A stretch of 7,592 nt of DNA, taken from contig JAEZKU010000023.1 in NCBI GenBank assembly GCA_023436065.1, positions 1 to 7,592 on the forward strand, written 5' to 3'. Of this stretch, positions 1 through 4,567 are shown piece after piece; the first letter of the stretch is position 1; every line of letters begins with the position of its first letter. The notes beneath the pieces were generated by a model that saw only the letters and a list, made by a program, of their open reading frames with translations, did no database searches and was not told the origin of the DNA. The position numbers and the translations under genes were made by a program. This stretch comes from Bacillota bacterium. Its GTDB lineage: Bacteria; Bacillota; Clostridia; Lachnospirales; Lachnospiraceae.

Positions 1-28
1 GTCATAGGTTCGAGCCCTATAGGTCCCA
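1..28 (+). tRNA. 3' part of a tRNA gene, identity unknown (cut by window edge)
   Basis: The 3' end of a tRNA is visible. The T arm has stem ATAGG (4-8), loop TTCGAGC (9-15) and stem CCTAT (16-20). The 3' acceptor strand AGGTCCC (21-27) and discriminator A28 follow. The anticodon lies outside the window, so the amino acid cannot be assigned. No CCA is encoded. Only five bases separate it from the following tRNA-Leu, so the two are probably one transcript. Confidence 0.9.
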
Positions 29-33
29 TTTGT

Positions 34-119
34 GCCGGCGTGGCGGAACTGGCAGACGCACAGGACTTAAAATCCTGCGGGACTAATCTCCCGTACCGGT
101 TCGATTCCGGTCGCCGGCA
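34..119 (+). tRNA. tRNA-Leu(TAA)
   Basis: Complete class II tRNA of 86 nt. The acceptor stem GCCGGCG (34-40) pairs with CGCCGGC (112-118), and A119 is the discriminator. The anticodon stem CAGGA/TCCTG encloses loop CTTAAAA (66-72), giving anticodon TAA at 68-70, which reads UUA/UUG leucine codons. A long variable arm typical of leucine tRNAs lies around 79-93, and the T arm is ACCGG/CCGGT around TTCGATT. CCA is not encoded and must be added after transcription. Confidence 0.97.
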
Positions 120-160
120 TTATTCTATCATATAGAATAATGCTGTTTTTCTTTACAGCA
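120..160 (+). other. two back-to-back stem-loops in the tRNA spacer
   Basis: The spacer between tRNA-Leu and tRNA-Arg holds two adjoining perfect inverted repeats. The first is TTATTCTAT (120-128) with ATAGAATAA (132-140), a 9-bp stem around a 3-nt loop that starts one base after the tRNA-Leu discriminator. The second is TGCTGT (141-146) with ACAGCA (155-160) around an 8-nt pyrimidine loop. Neither is followed by a T-run, so they are poor terminators. A role in separating or processing the tRNAs is possible but is inference. Confidence 0.6.
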
Positions 161-173
161 GTCATAATATTGT

Positions 174-247
174 GTGTGCTTAGCTCAGCTGGATAGAGCG
201 TCTGGCTACGGACCAGAAGGTCGGGGGTTCGAATCCTCTAGCACACA
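174..247 (+). tRNA. tRNA-Arg(ACG)
   Basis: Complete 74-nt tRNA. The acceptor stem GTGTGCT (174-180) pairs with AGCACAC (240-246), and the discriminator is A247. The anticodon stem TCTGG/CCAGA encloses loop CTACGGA, giving anticodon ACG at 208-210. A34 of this isoacceptor is normally deaminated to inosine by TadA so that it reads CGU, CGC and CGA. The T stem carries G-U pairs around TTCGAAT. No CCA is encoded. It is the last gene of this tRNA cluster. Confidence 0.97.
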
Positions 248-254
248 ATAGCAA

Positions 255-292
255 GTGCATTGTATACATAAGTATACGGTGCACATTTTTTT
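255..292 (+). terminator. rho-independent terminator of the left tRNA cluster
   Basis: A 13-bp stem (255-267 with 272-284, two G-U pairs, the rest Watson-Crick) encloses a 4-nt ATAA loop. It is followed by A and seven consecutive T at 286-292. It sits 8 nt after tRNA-Arg(ACG) and should end the tRNA transcript before the next gene. Confidence 0.92.
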
Positions 293-376
293 GTGTTAAG
301 CTATTTTCAGAACCGGTACAATCCTTGATATAAGCCGAATCAATACTTACTTAATCAAATTTTAACTTAGTATTTA

Positions 377-405
377 TTTACTGATCACCATGCTTGTGCT
401 AGAAT
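377..405 (+). promoter_or_regulatory. sigma-A type promoter for the DUF1700 gene
   Basis: A -35 box TTTACT (377-382) and -10 box TAGAAT (400-405) are separated by 17 bp, with a TG one base upstream of the -10 (extended -10, 397-398). Transcription would begin near 412, almost on the ribosome binding site AAAGGAGG (411-418), so the leader before the ATG at 431 would be only about 20 nt. The very short leader is the main reason for caution. Confidence 0.6.
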
Positions 406-430
406 GTAGCAAAGGAGGCAGTCACATTAT

Positions 431-928
431 ATGGATAAATCAGAGTTTTTGAATATATTAAGAGAAGCATTAAATCAGGAAGTCAATCCTGCAGTAATAG
501 AGCAGAATGTCCGCTATTACGATCAATATATCAGTTCCCCCTCGAAGGAGGAAGAGGAACGTAAGATTATGGAACTGGGAGATCCGAGATTGCTTGCTAA
601 GACAATCATTGAAGCAGAGAAGGCTGCAAGAGAGAAGAGCGGATTTCACGGTAATCAGAACAGTTATGAAGAAGGCAGCTCATCACAGCAGAACCAGGAT
701 ACTCCTGATTGGGAACAGAGATGGGAACAGCAAAATTCGGGCTTTCAGCCAAAGATATTGTTTGCGAATATGAAATGGTATCATAAGCTGATTGCAGTAA
801 TGGTTGTTCTTCTGATAGTAGTATTATTGCTTTTTGTCGGCAGACTGATGGTAGGATTTCTGTTCACCTTCGGACCCATTCTGATTATACTGTTATTGCT
901 TGGTAATCTGTTCCGTCGCAGACGGTAA
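431..928 (+). CDS. DUF1700/HAAS-type membrane-anchored protein
   Basis: A 165-residue protein with the layout of the DUF1700 (HAAS-domain) family. Residues 1-65 form a helical N-terminal domain with the typical 'LxxLRxxL...YYDxYI...EExxxxxLGDPxxLA' pattern, including YYDQYI at 29-34 and ELGDPRLLAK at 48-57. Residues 70-105 are a polar, Gln/Ser/Glu-rich linker. Two hydrophobic stretches follow (about 119-137 and 139-160), and an RRRR tail suggests a cytoplasmic C-terminus. Members often sit beside a PadR-family repressor and are thought to act in envelope-stress or membrane signalling; no biochemical role can be read here. No PadR gene is in the window. The ATG at 431 is preceded by AAAGGAGG with a 12-nt gap, and the first residues fit the family start. 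The gene appears monocistronic, with its own promoter and terminator. Confidence 0.82.
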   Translation: MDKSEFLNILREALNQEVNPAVIEQNVRYYDQYISSPSKEEEERKIMELGDPRLLAKTIIEAEKAAREKSGFHGNQNSYEEGSSSQQNQDTPDWEQRWEQQNSGFQPKILFANMKWYHKLIAVMVVLLIVVLLLFVGRLMVGFLFTFGPILIILLLLGNLFRRRR

Positions 929-940
929 TAAAGACATAAT

Positions 941-975
941 GAAACGACCGCCAGGGGGAGCCAGGCGGTCGTTTC
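941..975 (+). other. GC-rich 12-bp stem-loop downstream of the DUF1700 gene
   Basis: GAAACGACCGCC (941-952) and GGCGGTCGTTTC (964-975) are perfect inverted repeats around an 11-nt purine-rich loop (953-963). No T-run follows, so it is not a standard intrinsic terminator on the plus strand. It starts 12 nt after the DUF1700 stop codon and may protect the mRNA 3' end or add to termination at 1018-1045. Confidence 0.7.
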
Positions 976-1017
976 GATGAGGGGAGTATAAATAATTAAT
1001 AAGGGGTTATATAACGC

Positions 1018-1045
1018 GCTAGGGGGTTATCCCTAGCACTTTTTT
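1018..1045 (+). terminator. rho-independent terminator after the DUF1700 gene
   Basis: Stem GCTAGGG (1018-1024) with CCCTAGC (1031-1037) and a 6-nt loop is followed by AC and six T (1040-1045). It lies about 90 nt downstream of the DUF1700 stop and behind the GC-rich stem-loop, and ends that unit. Confidence 0.85.
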
Positions 1046-1316
1046 ATTATAATACATTGATTTTCATTATGCAATCATTATCTTGTGAATTTAAATTTTT
1101 CCAGCCAAATGTACAAATAAAAGGTATGAAAAGACACATAAAATATACACATATGCATAAACGTGCACGGACCTGTTTTGTGTTATTAAGATAGTCTTTT
1201 ATCCTGTTCAGACCGATGAATTAAGCGGTGTCATAAAAATAAAATAGTCTCATTTTGTTGTGAATATTTCAAACGAAATCGCAGATAATATTTGCGTAAT
1301 ATCAATGATTATTTAT
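1046..1316. other. AT-rich intergenic stretch with no recognised gene
   Basis: About 270 bp between the terminator and the ribosome binding site of the Asn-rich gene. I found no convincing ORF, RNA gene or long inverted repeat. No -35/-10 pair with good spacing stands out: GATAAT at 1284-1289 has only TTGTTG or TTGTGA at spacings of 20-23 bp. No clear match to sporulation sigma-G or sigma-K boxes was seen. The promoter of the following gene should lie here but is not identified. Confidence 0.5.
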
Positions 1317-1322
1317 AGGAGG
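1317..1322 (+). promoter_or_regulatory. ribosome binding site that fixes the Asn-rich gene start
   Basis: AGGAGG lies 6 nt before ATG 1329. The frame stays open upstream to 1260, but no such site precedes that earlier start and the upstream residues lack the composition of the rest, so 1329 is the start chosen. Confidence 0.85.
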
Positions 1323-1328
1323 CCATCT

Positions 1329-1619
1329 ATGACAAGCAATAATAACAATTCAAGAAACACTACAGGTACTAGCAATGATGCCAGAAATGACGTAAGAAAT
1401 GACGCTAGAAATGCTAACACGAGCAGAAATGCGAATACCAGCAATTATACAACAGGAACCAGCCGTAATGCAACGACAGGAAGCAAATGCGAGAATTCAT
1501 CCAGAAACGATATAGGAACCTCCAGGAACGATGCAGGCTCTTCAAGAAATGCGAATTCAAGTAATAAATCCGGCACAAACAGATACAAAGACCTGGAAGA
1601 CATGGAAAATAATTATTAA
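1329..1619 (+). CDS. small Asn/Ser/Arg-rich repeat protein, function unknown
   Basis: A 96-residue low-complexity protein that I do not recognise. Asn makes up 23 of 96 residues, with Ser, Thr, Arg, Gly and Ala most of the rest. It carries nine copies of an RN core, usually as (S/A)RN(D/A), with Arg at residues 9, 19, 23, 27, 33, 46, 59, 66 and 73. The spacings come in equal pairs (4,4; 13,13; 7,7), suggesting internal duplications. There is one Cys (54), no hydrophobic segment and no signal peptide. The C-terminal tail (residues 86-96, YKDLEDMENNY) is acidic and unlike the repeats. By my count the net charge is slightly positive. It is probably disordered. The good ribosome binding site and a hairpin just after the stop support a real gene. 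Roles such as spore or surface structural protein, or nucleic-acid binding, are guesses from composition only. Confidence 0.7.
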   Translation: MTSNNNNSRNTTGTSNDARNDVRNDARNANTSRNANTSNYTTGTSRNATTGSKCENSSRNDIGTSRNDAGSSRNANSSNKSGTNRYKDLEDMENNY

Positions 1620-1625
1620 GAAATG

Positions 1626-1650
1626 AGGGTCAGCTGTTCAGCTGACCTTT
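1626..1650 (+). terminator. probable terminator after the Asn-rich gene
   Basis: GGTCAGCT (1628-1635) and AGCTGACC (1640-1647) form a perfect 8-bp stem around GTTC, extendable at the base by G-U and A-T pairs. Only three T (1648-1650) follow, so termination may be partial. It starts 7 nt after the stop codon. Confidence 0.6.
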
Positions 1651-1757
1651 ACATATGTAGATCAGACAGCCTGACGATATGATACAAAAACATTCATTCA
1701 TAAAACAATAGCATACTTATATTGTCTGAATATGATATAAGAGAGAAGATTTTATAT

Positions 1758-1767
1758 AAAGGTGGTG
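1758..1767 (+). promoter_or_regulatory. ribosome binding site that fixes the rhodanese start
   Basis: AAAGGTGGTG, close to the anti-Shine-Dalgarno complement, ends 8 nt before ATG 1776. The frame is open from a TTG at 1722, but the residues between are not rhodanese-like and include this site itself. Confidence 0.75.
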
Positions 1768-1775
1768 TGAATGGG

Positions 1776-2081
1776 ATGTCTTTTGATACCATCCGCACTA
1801 ATGATATAGAAAAATACATTGGCCGGGCTGATGTAGTAATTATCGATTTGAGGGAGCAAAGTGAGTATAATGAGGGTCATATTCCGGGTGCGATCAATAT
1901 ACCGTATGATGAACTTGATAATTATGCGGGCAACTTACCACATAGTCTGTTGATTTTCTACTGTGACCGCGGCAATATCAGCCTGATGGCTGCAAGAGAT
2001 TTAGCAAAGTATAATTATCATATGAAAAGTCTGTATGGAGGACTAAGGGCCTATCATGGTAATTTGGAGAAAAGCATGTAG
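1776..2081 (+). CDS. single-domain rhodanese-like sulfurtransferase
   Basis: A 101-residue single rhodanese domain of the GlpE/PspE size class. Such proteins carry persulfide sulfur on an active-site cysteine and pass it to cyanide, thiols or protein acceptors; the natural partner is unknown. Visible signatures are the VVIIDLRE strand and turn (residues 20-27), the EYNEGHIPGAINIP motif (30-43), and the active-site loop C63-D-R-G-N-I-S69 following a hydrophobic strand (LLIFY). The loop matches the six-residue CxxGxxS form usual for sulfur-transfer rhodaneses rather than the longer Cdc25-like loop. The terminal YGGLRAY (87-93) is the usual C-terminal helix start. There is no signal peptide, so it is cytoplasmic. 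The start at 1776 is set by the ribosome binding site. It is separated from the next gene by a promoter, so it is probably expressed on its own; I found no convincing promoter upstream. Confidence 0.9.
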   Translation: MSFDTIRTNDIEKYIGRADVVIIDLREQSEYNEGHIPGAINIPYDELDNYAGNLPHSLLIFYCDRGNISLMAARDLAKYNYHMKSLYGGLRAYHGNLEKSM

Positions 2082-2087
2082 ATTTCA

Positions 2088-2116
2088 TTGACTGTTGATA
2101 AAAACAGCCTTACAAT
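2088..2116 (+). promoter_or_regulatory. sigma-A type promoter for the rRNA methyltransferase gene
   Basis: TTGACT (2088-2093), a 17-bp spacer and TACAAT (2111-2116) make a near-consensus promoter starting 7 bp after the rhodanese stop codon. Transcription near 2123 would give a leader of about 67 nt before ATG 2190. A short inverted repeat, CTGTT (2092-2096) with AACAG (2103-2107), lies in the spacer and could be chance or a small operator. Confidence 0.75.
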
Positions 2117-2189
2117 ATCTTATGCAATGATTATTAATAAATCGATAGAATACTTAGGAAATAATAGCGATTAACGCTCGGAGGTATGA

Positions 2190-3350
2190 ATGAATAATTT
2201 TGAATATGTTTCACCCTGCCACTTTGGTATGGAAGCTGTGTTGAAACGTGAACTGACTAATCTGGGTATCGAAATTACCAAGGTTGAGGATGGCAAGGTC
2301 TCCTATACGGGGGATGCTGGCACCTGTGCCAGGGCGAATGTGTTTCTTCGGACGACAGAACGCGTACTATTGAAGGTAGGAGACTTCCGGGCAGAAACCT
2401 TTGATGAATTGTTTGAGAAGACCAAGCAGCTTCCGTGGGAAGAGTATCTGCCGAAGGATGCGAAATTCTGGGTAGCAAAGGCTAACTCGGTAAATAGTAA
2501 GTTGTTCAGTCCTTCAGATATTCAATCCATCATGAAGAAAGCAATTGTCGAGAGGATGAAGACAAAGCATAAGGTCGAATGGTTTGAGGAAAGCGGTGCC
2601 TCCTATCCGATAAGAGTTACGATCCTTAAGGATGAGGTTACGGTTTGTATCGATACCTCGGGTGAGTCCCTGCATAAAAGAGGATATCGGAGGCTGACCA
2701 GTAAGGCACCGATCACAGAGACACTGGCTGCGGCTTTGATCATGCTTACTCCATGGAATAAAGACCGTATTCTGGTCGATCCTTTCTGCGGAAGCGGAAC
2801 AATTCCGATTGAAGCTGCACTGATCGGTGCAAATATGGCACCCGGTATGAAGCGAAGCTTTTTGGCGGAAAGCTGGACGGGATTACTGCCGAATAATATC
2901 TGGGAGCAGGCTAAGCAGGAAGCAAATGATTTGGTTCGTAAGGATATCGAGATGGCTATCCAGGGATATGACCTGGATGGGGAGATCATAAAGGCAGCAA
3001 GACAGAATGCAAGATGGGCAGGAGTAGATCAGCATATTCATTTTCAGCAGAAACCTATGCGTGAACTGAGCAGCAGTAAGAAATATGGTTTTATCATCAC
3101 CAATCCGCCTTATGGAGAGCGTTTGGAGGAGAAAAAGGAGCTTCCGGAGCTTTATAAGGAAATGGGCAGGGTATTTGGAGCTCTTGATTCTTGGTCCTAC
3201 TATATTATCACAGGATATGAGGATGCGCAAAAATACATCGGCAGACAGGCCGATAAAAATAGAAAAATATACAATGGTATGATGAAGACATATTTCTATC
3301 AGTATATGGGACCGAAGCCTCCAAAGCCGAAAATGGAAGGTAAAGAATAA
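2190..3350 (+). CDS. THUMP-domain 23S rRNA (guanine-N2)-methyltransferase, YpsC/RlmL-type
   Basis: A 386-residue class I SAM-dependent RNA methyltransferase of the YpsC/RlmL (UPF0020) family. It corresponds to the N-terminal half of E. coli RlmL, which makes m2G2445 in 23S rRNA; here, as in B. subtilis YpsC, the second (RlmK) methyltransferase half is absent. The N-terminal part with a THUMP RNA-binding domain spans about residues 1-160. The conserved linker LHKRGYR (161-167) leads to the catalytic domain. SAM motif I is DPFCGSGT (197-204), the acidic loop is YDLD (260-263), and the catalytic motif IV is NPPYGERL (305-312). The length is normal for the family. The start at 2190 has GGAGGT 4 nt upstream; an ATG at 2186 in another frame stops after three codons. 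The Pro/Lys-rich tail (376-386) ends at the shared terminator. The substrate base is inferred from the family. Confidence 0.92.
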   Translation: MNNFEYVSPCHFGMEAVLKRELTNLGIEITKVEDGKVSYTGDAGTCARANVFLRTTERVLLKVGDFRAETFDELFEKTKQLPWEEYLPKDAKFWVAKANSVNSKLFSPSDIQSIMKKAIVERMKTKHKVEWFEESGASYPIRVTILKDEVTVCIDTSGESLHKRGYRRLTSKAPITETLAAALIMLTPWNKDRILVDPFCGSGTIPIEAALIGANMAPGMKRSFLAESWTGLLPNNIWEQAKQEANDLVRKDIEMAIQGYDLDGEIIKAARQNARWAGVDQHIHFQQKPMRELSSSKKYGFIITNPPYGERLEEKKELPELYKEMGRVFGALDSWSYYIITGYEDAQKYIGRQADKNRKIYNGMMKTYFYQYMGPKPPKPKMEGKE

Positions 3351-3391
3351 AAAGAAGTTGTGCAGCACTGTGCTGCACAACTTCTTTTTAT
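3347..3391. terminator. bidirectional terminator between convergent genes
   Basis: A perfect 21-bp inverted repeat, 3347-3367 with 3371-3391, encloses a 3-nt CTG loop. The core AAGTTGTGCAGCA is GC-mixed and the arm ends are A5 on the left and T5 on the right. A T-run therefore follows the stem core on either strand, so it can stop the methyltransferase transcript and the minus-strand hydrolase transcript. The methyltransferase TAA (3348-3350) lies inside the stem, and the hydrolase stop is 21 nt away on the other side. Confidence 0.95.
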
Positions 3392-3412
3392 GTAAATGAT
3401 ATTTTATTATCA

Positions 3413-4333
3413 TTATAAGCGCTTGGATATCCACTGTCGTATGTCGGAGTAAACCTCATCGTTGTTTAACTCATTCAAAAGCTCATGACGGCATTCCGGG
3501 TAGAGCTTTGAAGTGACATTGGAGAATCCGATTTTCTTTAGCACGGACAGATATTTCTGTACATCCTTACCATACCCACCTACGGGATCCTTTTCGCCAC
3601 TGATGACATACAGAGGCATTTCCGTCTTAGTAAGCTTTATCAGGCTCTTTTTTGTGGAAAGCTTAGTCAGTTTTAATAAATCATGATAAAAGGATGCTGT
3701 ACAGGTGAAACCGCAGTAAGGATCATGCATATAAGCACCTACAATAGTATTGCTCCTGGAGAGCCAGTCGTAAGCTGTCCGGGTGGATAATGAGGTATAT
3801 TTCTTACCGCCGAACATAAGATTGCTTAAGAATGGAGAAATATGCTTCGGTCCTTTGAAGTGCTGAATAAGAGAGGCCAGGAATATACCGGCGTTAGTCA
3901 TGAACATAGGAGGAAAGGGAGTGCCGCAGATGATCACACCATTGTATTTGTCATAGGTTTGAATTACATTTCTGGCAATAATTGAGCCCATACTGTGGCT
4001 AAACAGGAAGAATTTTGATGCTCTGTTATTTGTCTCAATATATTTACTAACGGAGATAGCATCCTCAACAATCAACTGATAACCTTTGTCATTGCTGATA
4101 AAACCTAACTCACTGAGCTTTCTGTCTGTACCGTGACCGCGGTGATCGTATAGGAAGACATCAAAATCATTACTGACCAGGTATTCAGCGAATTGCTGAT
4201 AACGCATCTTATGCTCTGCCATACCATGCAGAATTAGGATGCTGGCCTTTGTTCGCTTCGGACAAACATAATTGGTTAGTTTTATTACGTAACCATCCTT
4301 TTGCTTGATTGAGATGTAATTCATGTCGCTCAT
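3413..4333 (-). CDS. alpha/beta hydrolase, monoacylglycerol lipase/lysophospholipase type (Hydrolase_4)
   Basis: A 306-residue serine hydrolase of the Hydrolase_4/PldB-like family, which cleaves monoacylglycerols, lysophospholipids or other esters; the substrate here is unknown. Motifs are the oxyanion loop HGMAEH (36-41), DHRGHG (63-68), the nucleophile elbow SHSMGS (112-117) with Ser114, a likely catalytic Asp249 in GEKDPVG (246-252), and His283 in CRHELLNE (281-288). The residues between about 140 and 235 form the lid or cap. The elbow has Ser112 where the family usually has Gly (SxSxG rather than GxSxG). There is no signal peptide, so it is cytoplasmic. The frame is open to 4438, but AAAGGAG (4345-4351, minus strand) ends 11 nt before the ATG at 4333 and homology-like sequence begins there. 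The gene stands alone, convergent with the methyltransferase and divergent from the amidase. Confidence 0.88.
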   Translation of the reverse strand: MSDMNYISIKQKDGYVIKLTNYVCPKRTKASILILHGMAEHKMRYQQFAEYLVSNDFDVFLYDHRGHGTDRKLSELGFISNDKGYQLIVEDAISVSKYIETNNRASKFFLFSHSMGSIIARNVIQTYDKYNGVIICGTPFPPMFMTNAGIFLASLIQHFKGPKHISPFLSNLMFGGKKYTSLSTRTAYDWLSRSNTIVGAYMHDPYCGFTCTASFYHDLLKLTKLSTKKSLIKLTKTEMPLYVISGEKDPVGGYGKDVQKYLSVLKKIGFSNVTSKLYPECRHELLNELNNDEVYSDIRQWISKRL

Positions 4334-4344
4334 TTCCCTATGAT

Positions 4345-4351
4345 CTCCTTT
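4345..4351 (-). promoter_or_regulatory. ribosome binding site that fixes the hydrolase start
   Basis: On the minus strand AAAGGAG lies 11 nt upstream of ATG 4333. A second in-frame ATG at 4324 would be 20 nt away, too far. The upstream in-frame ATG at 4438 lies before the likely promoter. Confidence 0.75.
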
Positions 4352-4388
4352 ATTAGAGTTAAGAAAAAGCAGTACCGTATTCTTTTTT

Positions 4389-4417
4389 ATTATATCTGCT
4401 AAATTGTTAAAATGCAA
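4389..4417 (-). promoter_or_regulatory. probable sigma-A type promoter for the hydrolase gene
   Basis: Read on the minus strand, TTGCAT (4417-4412), a 17-bp spacer and a perfect TATAAT (4394-4389) precede the gene. Transcription near 4382 would give a leader of about 50 nt. The -35 matches consensus at only three positions. Confidence 0.55.
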
Positions 4418-4479
4418 CAAGGAAGAAAGGCAAAACAACCCAAAAATCTACATAATTAGATAACAAATTTAAAATTTAG

Positions 4480-4508
4480 TTGTGAATAATAAAATATTAT
4501 TATATAAT
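4480..4508 (+). promoter_or_regulatory. probable sigma-A type promoter for the amidase operon
   Basis: TTGTGA (4480-4485), a 17-bp spacer and TATAAT (4503-4508) form a good promoter, with a leader of about 53 nt to ATG 4568. A perfect 7-bp inverted repeat, AATAATA (4485-4491) with TATTATT (4495-4501), fills the spacer. Another TATAAT at 4526-4531 lacks a reasonable -35. The whole stretch is extremely AT-rich, so box-like sequences by chance are a real risk. Confidence 0.5.
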
Positions 4509-4548
4509 TTATGTATTATAGCATATATAATAGCGAAATTTGTAAATA

Positions 4549-4564
4549 AAACCCAAGGGGGTTT
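4549..4564 (+). promoter_or_regulatory. amidase ribosome binding site inside a small hairpin
   Basis: AAACCC (4549-4554) and GGGTTT (4559-4564) are perfect inverted repeats with a 4-nt AAGG loop. The Shine-Dalgarno AAGGGGG (4555-4561), 6 nt before ATG 4568, spans the loop and 3' arm, so the hairpin would partly hide it from the ribosome. The sequence is seen directly; an effect on translation is inference. Confidence 0.55.
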
Positions 4565-4567
4565 CCA

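Noticed and set aside
1260..1328. N-terminal extension of the Asn-rich protein
   Set aside because: The extension lacks a ribosome binding site, has a different composition, and the AGGAGG at 1317-1322 fixes the start at 1329.
1698..1723. Sigma-E-like boxes before the rhodanese gene
   Set aside because: TCATAAA fits a -35, but the CATACTT sequence is only about 7 bp away and is a poor -10, so spacing rules it out.
1722..1775. N-terminal extension of the rhodanese from a TTG
   Set aside because: The extension is not rhodanese-like and contains the ribosome binding site for ATG 1776.
1067..2134. Near-identical 15-mers (14 of 15) at 1067-1081 and 2120-2134
   Set aside because: In an AT-rich window of this size a match of that length is expected about by chance, and the contexts differ.
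2883..3434. 183-residue minus-strand frame opposite the methyltransferase
   Set aside because: It is a shadow of a gene with clear catalytic motifs on the other strand, runs through the terminator palindrome and has no recognisable domain.
4334..4438. 35-residue N-terminal extension of the hydrolase
   Set aside because: It would begin upstream of the likely promoter, has no ribosome binding site and resembles no lipase start.
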